Both the position numbers and the translations under genes were made by a program. Positions 43,361 through 52,603 of a stretch of DNA of 64,000 bases are shown here, piece after piece; position 1 is the stretch's first letter, and the number at the start of each line of letters is the position of its first letter. The stretch comes from Planctomycetota bacterium (GTDB lineage Bacteria; Planctomycetota; Uabimicrobiia; Uabimicrobiales; Uabimicrobiaceae), in assembly GCA_029260735.1 (NCBI GenBank), contig JAJDCR010000042.1:1-64000 (forward strand). The letters are read 5' to 3'. The notes below the pieces were generated by a model. It had not been told where the DNA came from, did not search any database, and saw nothing but the letters and a program-made list of their open reading frames with translations.

Positions 43361-45145
43361 TTAGCCTAAACGAGCAGAACATTGGATATTCCAAAGCTCT
43401 CGATAAAGCCCAGGCTTTCGCAAAAGCTCTTGGTGAGTTCCTTTTTGAATTAACTTTCCTTGGTCTAAAACCAAAATAAGGTCGGCTTGGACTACTGTAC
43501 TAAGACGATGAGCAATAACCAGCGTCGTGGCACTTCCTCGTCTCGCTTTCAGACCTTCTAAAATTTTCCCTTCCGTTTGGCTATCTACCGCACTTAAGGA
43601 GTCATCAAAAATTAAAATAGCAGGGTTAATCAGCAATGTTCGAGCAATAGCTAAACGTTGCTTCTGTCCTCCCGAAAGAGTAATCCCTTGCTCTCCGACA
43701 GGAGTATCATAACCTTTCTCAAATTTTTTGATTGTGTCGTGAAGAGAAGCAATTTCGGTTGCTTCCTGGACTTCTCTCTCATTTGCTTGGCTATTGCCCA
43801 AAGTAAGGTTTTCTTTTACACTACGAGAAAACAAGAAAGGCTCTTGCAAAACCAAACCAACTTGACGCCGAACAGATTTTCGATCCAAGCCGAGCAGTTC
43901 ATTTTTGTCCACTTTGATCGAACCTTGGCTATAGTCATAGAGACGAGCAATTAAGTGAACGAGGGTTGTTTTTCCTGCTCCTGTCGGACCAACCAAGGCA
44001 ACCGTTTGGCCTGCTTTAATAGAAAAGCTAATATCTTCGAGAACCCAATTTTTTTGATCGTAAGAAAAACTAACTCGATCAAACTCTATTTCTCCTCTCA
44101 AAGGAGATTTCTGAGCATTGTTGGTTTGTTCTTCTTCTGCTGGCTCCTCCAGTATTTCAGAAATCCTTCCAATCGCAATGAGGGCTTTTCCTAAATCGGC
44201 AAGGATTCTACCGAAATACCGAATCGGCCAAAGTAGCATGCCTTCGTAAGAGATAAAAGCAACAAGCGTTCCTAAGCTGATATGACCTGCAATTGTCCAC
44301 TTTGTTCCTATAACTAAGAGCAAAGCGATTTGGCTAAAGCAAACCAAGTCGGATATCGACCAGTAGTAAGACATTAAGCGCACTAGTCGCCGGCAACATT
44401 GCTGATGAACTTTGTTTTTCTCGTTAAACTTTTTTTCTTCATACTCTTGCCGAGAAAAAGCTCGCACCACTCGAATTCCATTGAGGTTTTCTTGAAGCAC
44501 CGTTGTCATTTTTGCTTCTGCTTCATCAGCTTCTTGAAAAGCTCGGCGGATTTTGACAAAGAAAATCCAAGCAAAACCTATCAAGAAAGGAATACTTGCA
44601 GTTGCAACCAAGGTCATATCTGGATCTAAATACCACATAATAGGCAACATGCAAGAGAGCATTAAAATCGTACGGCCAATCTCTACAAGCTGAACAGCCA
44701 GAAAGCGCCGAATTGTCTCAACATCAGACGTACATCTCTGAATCAAGTCTCCCGTTTCTGCGCGATGAAAATAAGAGCAGGGGAGCGATTGAATATGTTG
44801 GTACACTCGATTACGTAAACGGGCTGTAATCGATTCTGTGGCAAGAGAACTGTATTTTCCTCGTAAATAGGAGAAAATGCCCTGTAGTAAAGCTGTCGCA
44901 AATAGGAGCAAACTAATTATCCACAGACTCCGGCGGAGGGTTTCTATTCCTCCGCCGTACATAACAACTCTCTCCCAGAAAGAATTTTCTAGCGATTTCT
45001 CTCCTATCAGAAAATCTAAGGTAAATTTGATGAGCAAAGGCGCTAAGTAAGCAAAGATAGTTTCCAATGCGACAGCACCAATTGCGGCCATGTATAGCCA
45101 GCGTTTCCCTCGCATCCAAAGCCAGAGAATCTTTAACTTATCCAT
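43361..45145 (-). CDS. ABC exporter half-transporter, YheI/BmrC-like subunit
   Basis: 594 aa from ATG 45145, which has GGGGAG 5 nt upstream. Six-helix exporter domain, then an ATPase domain with Walker A GPTGAGKTT, signature LSGGQKQRLA, Walker B ILIFDDSLSAVD where Asp replaces the catalytic Glu, and IAHRLS. The 'FDDSLSAVD' form is characteristic of the YheI/BmrC and MdlA side of heterodimeric exporters; the degenerate Walker B goes with the modified signature of the partner. Substrates of relatives are drugs or lipids. A 31-codon ORF and two terminators lie upstream in the leader. Confidence 0.94.
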   Translation of the reverse strand: MDKLKILWLWMRGKRWLYMAAIGAVALETIFAYLAPLLIKFTLDFLIGEKSLENSFWERVVMYGGGIETLRRSLWIISLLLFATALLQGIFSYLRGKYSSLATESITARLRNRVYQHIQSLPCSYFHRAETGDLIQRCTSDVETIRRFLAVQLVEIGRTILMLSCMLPIMWYLDPDMTLVATASIPFLIGFAWIFFVKIRRAFQEADEAEAKMTTVLQENLNGIRVVRAFSRQEYEEKKFNEKNKVHQQCCRRLVRLMSYYWSISDLVCFSQIALLLVIGTKWTIAGHISLGTLVAFISYEGMLLWPIRYFGRILADLGKALIAIGRISEILEEPAEEEQTNNAQKSPLRGEIEFDRVSFSYDQKNWVLEDISFSIKAGQTVALVGPTGAGKTTLVHLIARLYDYSQGSIKVDKNELLGLDRKSVRRQVGLVLQEPFLFSRSVKENLTLGNSQANEREVQEATEIASLHDTIKKFEKGYDTPVGEQGITLSGGQKQRLAIARTLLINPAILIFDDSLSAVDSQTEGKILEGLKARRGSATTLVIAHRLSTVVQADLILVLDQGKLIQKGTHQELLRKPGLYRELWNIQCSARLG

Positions 45146-45166
45146 AAAATCTCCCCTGTGAGGCAA

Positions 45167-45184
45167 TTATAAAACTACTTTCAT
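45167..45184 (-). CDS. Possible 5-codon leader ORF
   Basis: ATG-AAA-GTA-GTT-TTA-TAA with GAGG 5 nt upstream, ending 21 nt before the start of the first ABC gene. It may be chance, but the spacing and ribosome site are good for a mini-ORF. Confidence 0.25.
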   Translation of the reverse strand: MKVVL

Positions 45185-45216
45185 AATGACCTCTAGTACT
45201 ACAAATACTACAAAAT

Positions 45217-45248
45217 AAAAAAGCCGCAAATACCTAAGTATCTGCGGC
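45217..45248 (-). terminator. Intrinsic terminator T1 in the ABC-exporter leader
   Basis: Stem GCCGCA..TAC / GTA..TGCGGC (11 bp, one G-U on the minus-strand RNA), 4-nt loop, six U following on the minus strand; seven T also follow on the plus strand. It lies about 70 nt before the exporter start, inside its likely leader. Confidence 0.85.
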
Positions 45249-45318
45249 TTTTTTTCGAAATGTTTTCTTATTGAAAATATATTTCTTATATTTCTTATAA
45301 AAAAGAAATAATGAAACG

Positions 45319-45355
45319 AAAAAAGCCACGGATTCTCAAATGAAAGTCCGTGGCT
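45319..45355. terminator. Intrinsic terminator T2 after the 31-codon ORF
   Basis: Stem AGCCACGGA / TCCGTGGCT (9 bp) extended by weaker pairs, with A/T runs on both sides, so it can work on either strand; a T-G pair makes the plus-strand fold slightly better. It lies 39 nt after the stop of the small ORF at 45394-45489. Confidence 0.85.
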
Positions 45356-45393
45356 TTTTTATTTCGCTGGTCAAAGGCTTTACCTTTTAGATA

Positions 45394-45489
45394 TCAGCGC
45401 ATACGAACTCCTTTTGAGCACTCACAATAGACCCGAGGGATAAAACCAAGGGACATATTCATTTTTTGCAAATATGTATTGATGCTCAT
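45394..45489 (-). CDS. 31-aa putative leader peptide upstream of the ABC exporter
   Basis: ATG at 45489, stop TGA at 45394; GGGAG 6 nt before the ATG is among the best ribosome sites in the window. The product begins MSINTYLQKMNMSLGFIP and ends CECSKGVRMR. It is followed by terminator T2, then T1, then the two exporter genes on the same strand. In Bacillus subtilis the bmrCD exporter genes are controlled by ribosome-mediated attenuation through the leader ORF bmrB. The same layout here suggests an analogous leader peptide; sequence similarity to BmrB was not checked. It could alternatively be an independent small protein. Confidence 0.55.
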   Translation of the reverse strand: MSINTYLQKMNMSLGFIPRVYCECSKGVRMR

Positions 45490-45827
45490 AAGGTACTCCC
45501 ATGTTTTGGAATGTTTATTTTATAAAATATAAAATTCTGTCCCACAGAAAAACTATGAGACAGATTTCTCGATACCGATGGATTAAAGGGCTTAGTCGGG
45601 TTAGGATCTCGATACAAGGTAATATTTCAGGAGTTAAAAATTGTAAACAATTTCTGCTGAGTCTGCCTGAAGTGTTCGCGTTCAGAATAGATATACAAGT
45701 TCGAAAATGCCATCTCAATCCACTGTTATTCATTATATCGAAAGAACTATTTCTTTCAACTTATTTTTATCGAGAAGGTTCGTTTTTTCTTCTTAAAAAG
45801 AAAATAAATTTTTTTTACTAAAAAAAA
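45490..45827. other. 338-bp AT-rich stretch, no supported gene
   Basis: Lies between the lipoprotein gene and the 31-codon ORF. A TATAAA-like -10 (minus strand, near 45520-45535) could serve the small ORF. Open frames on both strands (106 and 72 codons) lack ribosome sites and recognisable sequence. Confidence 0.5.
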
Positions 45828-46385
45828 CTACCAACAACCTCGATGATAACTATGAAGCATAGCTCGTCCTAAAGGCTTATTTTCGCAGTTCGGGTAATGA
45901 GAATAGGAATGAGAAAATGGATCATAGGCTCCCACGGGACCATGGATAGTGGGATGAAAGGGAATATCTCCAAAGCGAACGACTTCTCCCTCTTCATAAA
46001 GAACAAACTTGACCGCATATTCAAACCAGACAAAATTCACTTGAGTGTGATAATGCGCTTTTTTATGCTTACGGTCGTAGGTTTTAATATTGTGGTATAC
46101 GGGCTCTCCATAGGATTGAGTATAGATCCACAGTTCTAACTCTCCTTTCGCAAAAGGGTAAGAGTCTACTTGGTTAGGAGCTCCCCAAGCTAAATAAACC
46201 ATATCCGTAGAGAACTCTTTTTCGATTTGCTCTGCTCGAATAGTCGAGCGCTCTTGAGGCGAAAGAGATTGATAAAAATCCCAATTATCTCGAATCCTTG
46301 TTTCCACGGAATGGCAACCTGAGAATAGAAGAGAGCAAAAGATCAGCATTCCCGAAGTTATTTGGAAGAAAAGATTTGTTTGCAT
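45828..46385 (-). CDS. Lipoprotein, SmpA/OmlA-like look
   Basis: About 185 aa with a lipoprotein signal (lipobox LFSGC). After it, a segment 'DMVYLAWGAPNQVDSYPFAK' followed by 'ELWIYTQ' recalls the V.xxLGxPxx...WxY core of SmpA/OmlA-type (BamE-like) outer-membrane lipoproteins, though the rest is His/Tyr-rich and unfamiliar. ATG 46385 preferred over TTG 46400. Likely sits in the outer membrane or periplasm; the role is uncertain. Confidence 0.75.
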   Translation of the reverse strand: MQTNLFFQITSGMLIFCSLLFSGCHSVETRIRDNWDFYQSLSPQERSTIRAEQIEKEFSTDMVYLAWGAPNQVDSYPFAKGELELWIYTQSYGEPVYHNIKTYDRKHKKAHYHTQVNFVWFEYAVKFVLYEEGEVVRFGDIPFHPTIHGPVGAYDPFSHSYSHYPNCENKPLGRAMLHSYHRGCW

Positions 46386-46470
46386 ATCAAGGTTTCTCAA
46401 AATTTGGGGGACAAAAAAATAGAACTATACTTATATTTTGTCCCATAAAAAAGGATTTGTCAATCTGTTC

Positions 46471-47331
46471 TCAAGAAATTTTTTCTGCTAGTATATAGCG
46501 AGTATATGGCGACTGATGGCCTTTTTTTACTCCAATATAGATATATTCAGAGCCTATTCCAAAAAATTCAATGATTTTTCGCAAGCGGTTAAAACCGAAG
46601 CGATAACCCGAAGAGAAAGGAGATGTTTTAATGGCAACTAGTTCAAATCCATTTTGCTGAAACAGATTTCGCCAGCGTTTTTGAGAAAAAGCCCAAAATT
46701 CTTTCCAGTTATTCGCAGAAACCCCATGAGGATAAGGCCAAAGTATACGTTGAAGGGGAGATATTTGCTTTTCTTTCGCCACTTTAAGGTTATTTCCTTT
46801 ATAGGACTCCCCCTTAAACATATTCAGGTCGTCTGATTTTTGCCGAAACTTTTTCAACCACTTAGGGTCAGTTAAACTTTCAAAGATACGTACCATTAAG
46901 TTAGGATAAAAAAACATCAAATGAGAGGTTTTCCAAAAGCAATTAGGCATAGCATGGATCGTAATCCCATTTTCTTTGAGAACATGATGAACCGCTTTTA
47001 GAGCATTATCGATATTCGGTAAATGCTCCAAAAGGTTAGAAGAAAAAACCAAGTCAAACTGCTCTTTGGAAAATTCCTGATCGATCTTTTCGGCATCACA
47101 AACTCGGTATTCAACGCCTGGTAAATCGATTCTTTGCAAAGCTTCCTCGTTGAGTTCTGTACAAACCAGATTCTTGACACAAGCTTTGAGAAGCCGAGAT
47201 TGAAAGCCATCTCCCGCTCCGATTTCTAATCCTTGAGAAAATAGATCATCGGGACAATTTTGAAATATAAGTTGAAACTCTCGTTCTCTAAAACGATGGA
47301 GTTGCTCTGTGCTGTTTGTCTTAATTTTCAT
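46471..47331 (-). CDS. SAM-dependent methyltransferase
   Basis: 286 aa. Motif I LEIGAGDGFQSR near residue 36, acidic end of strand 2 in VCTELNEE, and FDLVFSSNLLEHLPN as motif II/post-II, then 'VLKENGITIHAMPN'. Typical class I fold of small-molecule methyltransferases often found in glycan clusters. It starts inside the stop of the upstream AsnB gene (ATGA), so the two are coupled. Substrate unknown; a sugar or a lipid-linked glycan is plausible from the neighbours. Confidence 0.9.
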   Translation of the reverse strand: MKIKTNSTEQLHRFREREFQLIFQNCPDDLFSQGLEIGAGDGFQSRLLKACVKNLVCTELNEEALQRIDLPGVEYRVCDAEKIDQEFSKEQFDLVFSSNLLEHLPNIDNALKAVHHVLKENGITIHAMPNCFWKTSHLMFFYPNLMVRIFESLTDPKWLKKFRQKSDDLNMFKGESYKGNNLKVAKEKQISPLQRILWPYPHGVSANNWKEFWAFSQKRWRNLFQQNGFELVAIKTSPFSSGYRFGFNRLRKIIEFFGIGSEYIYIGVKKGHQSPYTRYILAEKIS

Positions 47332-49223
47332 GCTATGTCCTCCTGATCAATAAACATACGATGCCAAAGCTCAAAGTTTAAAAGAGCCCAAATCCTAAGG
47401 TCATGATTCTGGGTTTGAGCACTATGCTCCTGTAATAGTTTTTCGAGAGCGGCTTTCTTAAAATAACCCCGAGAAGTTGTTTTGGGATCAAGAAGAACTT
47501 GGTAGATATAATCTTTCAATTCATTTCGAAACCAATGGCTCGTCGGAACCTGAAAACCCATTTTTTTTCGGTGCAGGATTTCTTTAGGTAAAATGCGGGC
47601 CAAAGTTTTCTTCAGAATATATTTTTTACAGAGACCTTTTAGCTTTAACTGAGGAGGAAGCTGAGCAGCAAACTCTACCAAACGATGGTCTAAAAAGGGA
47701 GAGCGCACTTCTAAAGAGTTGGCCATGCTGGCAATATCCACTTTGACGAGAATATCATCGGTGAGATAGTATTGTAAATCTACATCCAGAAGTTTATCGA
47801 GTAAGTTATCGGCCTTTGAATTTCGGAAGGTTGAAGCCATAACTTCTGCCGGGTCCCATTTCTCACTTTGCGATTTCATTTTTTGAGTATAGAGTTGTTC
47901 TTTAAACTCGCTTGTAAAAACACTGTTGCGATGGGCAAACCTTTGTTCTTGAGGAAGAGAAGCGCCTTTAATAAAGACCTTCAATTGGCTAATGATATTT
48001 TGCCGAAATGACCAGTTGGGGATAAGTTGAACAAGGCGAGTAATGACTTGATTGCGTATGGTGGCAGGAAGAAACTGGTATAGCTCGACCAATTTGCTTG
48101 TAACATAACGATCATAGCCAGCAAAATTTTCATCTCCAGCGTCTCCACTGAGAGCGACAGTGACAAACTCCCTCGCCATTTTGGAAACATAGTAGGTGGG
48201 AATGGAGGAAGCATCTGCAAAAGGTTCACTATAGTGCCAAATCAGCTTCGGTAAAATCTCCATAGCCTTAGGTTCTACAATAAACTCGGTATGATCGGTT
48301 GCAAACATTTTTGCGACTTCACGAGCATAGGGCAATTCGTTAAAAGTGTCATTTTTGTAACCGATAGAAAAAGTTTTTACAGGTTGGTCGACCAGTTCAC
48401 TCATAATTCCGACAACGGCACTGGAGTCGATCCCTCCGCTTAGAAATGCTCCTAACGGAACATCGCTCATTAAACGTAAGCGAGTGCTTTCTCTCAGTAG
48501 CTCCCAGAGTTGCTCTTGAATCTCTTCTTCGCTTCCTTGATTTTTGGGCAAAAAAGGAATTTTCCAGTAGCGGTGGAGAGAAGTTTTTCCTTTTTCCCAA
48601 AGGAGATAATGAGCGGGAGGAAGTTTAGAGACAGAAGCAAAAGCTGTTTTCGGAGCAGGAATGTAGAGGTAAGTCAAATACGAATGGATGGCTTCATCAT
48701 CGACTTTTCTAACTACGCCTGGATCTTCTAAAAGAGCTTTTGCTTCGGAAGCAAAAAGAAGCGAGTTCTTTGTTTGAGTGTAAACAAGAGGTTTTTGTCC
48801 CATCCTGTCGCGAGCTAAAAAGAGCCGTTCTCTTTTACTGTCCCAAATCGCAAAAGCAAACATCCCTCGAAGTTTCTCTAAACAATCCACTCCCCACTCT
48901 TCATAGAGATGAACAATTACTTCCGTATCGCTTTTACTTCGAAAAAAATGGCCCCTCTTCTCTAAGTCTGGCCGAAGTTCCTCATGGTTGTATATCTCTC
49001 CATTGAATACTATCCAAATGCTTTCATCTTCGTTGCTCATTGGTTGAACTCCCGAGGAAAGATCAACAATACTCAAGCGGCGGTGGGCTAATCCCACTTG
49101 TTCTCCAAAATAGTACCCCTCGTCATCAGGTCCTCGGTGCGTAATTGTCTTGTTCATTTTTTGAAGAAGCTCACGCTCAATAGGTTCTTTAGTGAAATTT
49201 AACTTTCCACAGATGCCACACAT
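47328..49223 (-). CDS. Asparagine synthetase-like amidotransferase (glycan cluster)
   Basis: 631 aa. Cys2 glutaminase (MCGICGKLNF), HRRLSIVDLSSG, VFNGEIYNH, SDTEVIVHLYEEWG; synthetase part with PP-loop LSGGIDSSAV and LSGDAGDENFAGY. Length and features match the amidotransferases commonly linked to exopolysaccharide/PEP-CTERM (exosortase) loci. It is distinct from the NRPS-operon homologue at 25010. Co-transcribed with the methyltransferase 47331 and divergent from the FemAB-like gene. Likely amidates a uronic acid or a similar carboxyl in a surface glycan (inference). Confidence 0.93.
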   Translation of the reverse strand: MCGICGKLNFTKEPIERELLQKMNKTITHRGPDDEGYYFGEQVGLAHRRLSIVDLSSGVQPMSNEDESIWIVFNGEIYNHEELRPDLEKRGHFFRSKSDTEVIVHLYEEWGVDCLEKLRGMFAFAIWDSKRERLFLARDRMGQKPLVYTQTKNSLLFASEAKALLEDPGVVRKVDDEAIHSYLTYLYIPAPKTAFASVSKLPPAHYLLWEKGKTSLHRYWKIPFLPKNQGSEEEIQEQLWELLRESTRLRLMSDVPLGAFLSGGIDSSAVVGIMSELVDQPVKTFSIGYKNDTFNELPYAREVAKMFATDHTEFIVEPKAMEILPKLIWHYSEPFADASSIPTYYVSKMAREFVTVALSGDAGDENFAGYDRYVTSKLVELYQFLPATIRNQVITRLVQLIPNWSFRQNIISQLKVFIKGASLPQEQRFAHRNSVFTSEFKEQLYTQKMKSQSEKWDPAEVMASTFRNSKADNLLDKLLDVDLQYYLTDDILVKVDIASMANSLEVRSPFLDHRLVEFAAQLPPQLKLKGLCKKYILKKTLARILPKEILHRKKMGFQVPTSHWFRNELKDYIYQVLLDPKTTSRGYFKKAALEKLLQEHSAQTQNHDLRIWALLNFELWHRMFIDQEDIA

Positions 49224-49395
49224 CTTTCTCTTCTTTCCAGTTCAGAACCGATAAAAATCAATTCTTAAAATATTTTAAAATGCCTGTGATTTATCTTTTC
49301 TCTTGCTATGTTACAAAGAGTCGGTAAAATATCCAACGAAATTCAAAAGGTTTTTTCTCCTAAACAATACTTGGAACAAAAATAATTTAGAACCC

Positions 49396-50442
49396 ATGAT
49401 TAAATTTAGCTTACAGTTCCCCATCACTCAAAAAACATACGAACAAGTCGAAAAATTTTCCAATAGCACGATTTATCATAGCCAAAGATGGCATGAGTTT
49501 ATGGAAAAGGCTTTGGGGTGGAAAGTAAGTGCTATTCTAGGATATAATCACTTAGAAGAGTTCATTTGGTTTTTACCTTTTATCCAGAAGAGAACCCTAA
49601 GGGGACGCAAGAAACAAATTTCTTTACCTCTTAGCCACTACGTCACAGCCGCTTTTGATCGGAATAAAAAAGAAAATTTTGAGCAAACGAACTTACCTCT
49701 CTTCTTAGAGAAAAAGAAATTAACCAACTTTGAAATTCATGGGCCAATAGAAGGGTTGCAAGAGAAACACTACAACGATATTACAGTTTTAGATCTAGAA
49801 AATTTTGCTTCTCTAGAAGAGTTTTATCAATCTTTTGATTACAAAAGTATCCGCTACATGATCAATCGGGCTAAAAAAAATAATGTAGAAATCATAGAGG
49901 GAAAAGAAAAGGAGCATTTCGAGGAGTTTTATTCTCTCTTGGCCGAAACTCGGCATCGTCAAGGGGCTCCCATTTATCCTCGAAATTACTTTTCTTGGAT
50001 GAGAGAAGTGTTTAAAGAGACCGACTCAATCTCTCTTTTACTGGGATATTATGAAAAAAAGCTGGTTTCAGGATCGATTTTTTTCTACTATAAAGAAGAA
50101 GCGACCTATGGATACTCTGCTTCTGTTAATAACAAAGCGGTAAAAAAACTGGGAGCAAACGAACTGCTTCTGTGGAAAGGGATGGAAAAGGCTTACGAGA
50201 AGCAGATGAAGGTGTTTGATTTTGGAACAACACCTTGTCATCTTCCTCAATTGAAGCGATATAAGGAAAAATGGGGTAGCCAAAGTACAGCTCTCCCATA
50301 TTCTTTTTATTGCCAAAGGGAAAAAGGAAATACTATAAATAGAGATGGTTTTATTGTAAAAATGGTAGAAAGTGTTCTACGCAAACTTCCTCGTCCACTT
50401 TTTATTCAACTATCTCCCCAACTATTAAAAATAGCTTTATGA
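49396..50442 (+). CDS. FemAB-like acyltransferase (double GNAT fold)
   Basis: About 348 aa from ATG 49396 (frame open to TTG 49303). N-terminal 'STIYHSQRWHEFMEKALGWK' is the family hallmark, then FDYKSIRYMINRAKKNN and a second GNAT half with SGSIFFYYKEEATYGYSAS and 'ANELLLWKGMEKAYEKQMKV'. Relatives use aminoacyl-tRNA or acyl donors to modify peptidoglycan or, in PEP-CTERM-linked loci, surface glycans. The neighbouring sugar genes favour the latter. No clear ribosome site. Confidence 0.87.
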   Translation: MIKFSLQFPITQKTYEQVEKFSNSTIYHSQRWHEFMEKALGWKVSAILGYNHLEEFIWFLPFIQKRTLRGRKKQISLPLSHYVTAAFDRNKKENFEQTNLPLFLEKKKLTNFEIHGPIEGLQEKHYNDITVLDLENFASLEEFYQSFDYKSIRYMINRAKKNNVEIIEGKEKEHFEEFYSLLAETRHRQGAPIYPRNYFSWMREVFKETDSISLLLGYYEKKLVSGSIFFYYKEEATYGYSASVNNKAVKKLGANELLLWKGMEKAYEKQMKVFDFGTTPCHLPQLKRYKEKWGSQSTALPYSFYCQREKGNTINRDGFIVKMVESVLRKLPRPLFIQLSPQLLKIAL

Positions 50443-50456
50443 TGCAACTGTAAATT

Positions 50457-51506
50457 ATGAATATTTTATTTGATCTTACTCACCCTGCTCATCTTCATCT
50501 CTTCAAGAATGCCATCGCTAGTTTGGAAAAATCTCAGCACAAAGTTTTTTTGACAGTCCGAGACAAAGACGTTCTTTTTCAGCTCTTGGAGCGAATGGGA
50601 TATGATTACCAGGTTCTCGCTAAAAGTGGAAAAAACCTATGGTCTATGGCATGGGAACTCCTGTACCGAGATTTTTCCTTAAAAAGATTTGTCTCTCGAA
50701 ACAAAATAGAGCTTATGATAGGCTGTTCTCCTAACATTTGCCACGTCTCCAAAGTTTCTAGTGCAAAATCCATTATTTTTGCTGAAGACGATAAGAGCTA
50801 CACCCAACTTTACGCATGGGTAACGTATCCTTTTGCCGACTGTATTTGTACACCAGATGCTCTAAGTGATGAGCTAGGAAAAAAACATATCAAATACAAT
50901 AGTTATCATGAGTTGGCTTATCTGCATCCGGAGAATTTTACTCCTAACCCTCAAGTTCTGGAGGATCTGGGGGTTTCTCCTGGAGAACGCTTTTTTATTA
51001 TGCGTTTAGTTTTACTCAAAGCACACCATGATGTTGGTCATCAAGGCATGAGTCAAACTATGAAAATTAGAATTGCCCAGGAGTTGAGTAAGCATGGTAA
51101 AGTCTTTATATCTTGTGAGGGAGAGCTTCCTCCAGAGCTAAAAGACTTTCCTCGTTTTCTCCCGATTGAGAAAATGCACGATGCTCTGGCTTTTTCTACT
51201 TTCTATATTGGAGATAGCCAGAGTATGGCAATGGAAGCGGCTGTCTTAGGAACCCCTTCTTTTCGTTGTAATACATTTGTTGGACGTATTTCTGTTTTAA
51301 ATGAATTAGAAGATAAATATGGCCTTACCTATGGTTTTTTACCTGAAGATGAAGAACAAATGTTTACGAAAATCCAAGAACTTTTACAAAAGAAAAACCT
51401 AAAAGAAGAGTGGAGTAAAAAAAGAGAAGCTCTTTTGCAAGATAAAATGGACCTTAACCACTGGATGCTAAATCTTATTGAAAACTACTTGGATAGAGGG
51501 CAATGA
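50457..51506 (+). CDS. DUF354-family glycosyltransferase-like protein
   Basis: 349 aa. Starts with the typical MNILFDLTHPAHLHLFKNA, has IIFAEDDKSYTQLYAWV near the middle and 'YIGDSQSMAMEAAVLGTP' near the C-terminus, the DUF354 counterpart of the GT-B nucleotide-sugar site. Family members occur in polysaccharide clusters and are predicted GT-B fold enzymes. It overlaps the following epimerase gene by 4 nt. Confidence 0.88.
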   Translation: MNILFDLTHPAHLHLFKNAIASLEKSQHKVFLTVRDKDVLFQLLERMGYDYQVLAKSGKNLWSMAWELLYRDFSLKRFVSRNKIELMIGCSPNICHVSKVSSAKSIIFAEDDKSYTQLYAWVTYPFADCICTPDALSDELGKKHIKYNSYHELAYLHPENFTPNPQVLEDLGVSPGERFFIMRLVLLKAHHDVGHQGMSQTMKIRIAQELSKHGKVFISCEGELPPELKDFPRFLPIEKMHDALAFSTFYIGDSQSMAMEAAVLGTPSFRCNTFVGRISVLNELEDKYGLTYGFLPEDEEQMFTKIQELLQKKNLKEEWSKKREALLQDKMDLNHWMLNLIENYLDRGQ

Positions 51507-52603
51507 TGTTGAAGCCTTTGATCACAATTATTATAGGGGCACGTCCTCAGTTTATTAAGCACCAGCCCTTGCAGGAAGCATTAGAAAAATCGTCGCAAAT
51601 AAGAGTTTTACATACAGGTCAGCACTACGACGAAAAAATGTCCAAGGTATTTTTCCAAGAACTGGGCATTCGAACACCTGACGTTGAGCTCTCTGTGGGC
51701 TCTTCTTCTCATGGGCAGCAAACGGGAAAGATGTTGGAGCTAATTGAAAAAGATCTTCAACAAGAGCGTCCTTGCCTGGTTATTGTTTACGGGGACACAA
51801 ACTCGACTTTGGCAGGCGCTCTTGCCGCGAGTAAACTCCAAATTCCTGTTGCCCATGTTGAGGCAGGCCTGAGAAGTTTCAACCGAGCAATGCCGGAAGA
51901 AATTAATCGCATTTTAACAGACCATTGTAGTGAGCTTCTCTTTGTTCCTTCAGATACAGGAAGAGCCCACCTCAGCCAAGAAGGGATTAAAAAAGGAGTT
52001 TTTTTTGTCGGAGATATTATGTTCGATGCCGTTTTACATTTCCGCGAGAAAGCCCATCAAGAGTCCCGGCTCCAAAAGACATTAAAATTAGAAACAGAGG
52101 CTTACTACTACGCGACCATTCATCGCCCTGCAAACACGGACTCCCGAAGTAACTTGCAAAATATTATATCTGCCTTCGGGGCTTTAGATTTTCCTGTGGT
52201 CTTTCCTGTCCATCCTCGAACAGCAAAAATGTTACAACAATACCAAATTTCTTTTCCCAAAAATGTTCTTCCCCAAGACCCCCTAGGGTATCTTGATAAC
52301 ATTGTTTTACTTGAAAATGCCAAGGCAGTTCTTACCGATAGCGGAGGTTTACAAAAGGAAGCGTTCTACCTAAAAACACCTTGCTTAACTATACGTCCAG
52401 AGACCGAGTGGCCAGAGACGATTGACCAAGGGTGGAATCAACTAATCAGCCCTGAAAGAGATAGTATTATTCAAGCCCTTTCTAACTTAGAGGTGCCTTC
52501 CGAGCAAAGGCCCGTTTATGGAAAAGGAAATAGTGCTATCCAAATCACGGAAATCATTATGAACTGGTACCGGACTTGCAACTCTCAGCAAGGAATCGCC
52601 TAG
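51503..52603 (+). CDS. UDP-N-acetylglucosamine 2-epimerase (second copy)
   Basis: 366 aa, WecB family: GARPQFIKHQPLQ, LHTGQHYDEKMS, VYGDTNSTLAGAL, HVEAGLRSFNRAMPEEINR, YATIHRPANTD, VFPVHPRTAKML and TDSGGLQKEAFYL. It is a different subgroup from the 21826 enzyme, close to the WbpI/CapG-like forms acting on modified UDP-HexNAc. ATG 51503 and 51506 are both possible; GAGGG is better spaced for the second. Makes a ManNAc-type or related sugar donor for this cluster. Confidence 0.93.
   Translation: MMLKPLITIIIGARPQFIKHQPLQEALEKSSQIRVLHTGQHYDEKMSKVFFQELGIRTPDVELSVGSSSHGQQTGKMLELIEKDLQQERPCLVIVYGDTNSTLAGALAASKLQIPVAHVEAGLRSFNRAMPEEINRILTDHCSELLFVPSDTGRAHLSQEGIKKGVFFVGDIMFDAVLHFREKAHQESRLQKTLKLETEAYYYATIHRPANTDSRSNLQNIISAFGALDFPVVFPVHPRTAKMLQQYQISFPKNVLPQDPLGYLDNIVLLENAKAVLTDSGGLQKEAFYLKTPCLTIRPETEWPETIDQGWNQLISPERDSIIQALSNLEVPSEQRPVYGKGNSAIQITEIIMNWYRTCNSQQGIA

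Noticed and set aside
41500-45145. Possible export of the peptide product by the ABC pair
   Set aside because: It is 3 kb away, on the other strand, and has its own leader; the link is not supported beyond proximity.
45501-45821. 106-codon plus-strand and 72-codon minus-strand ORFs in the AT-rich gap
   Set aside because: No ribosome site, odd composition and no recognisable motif.
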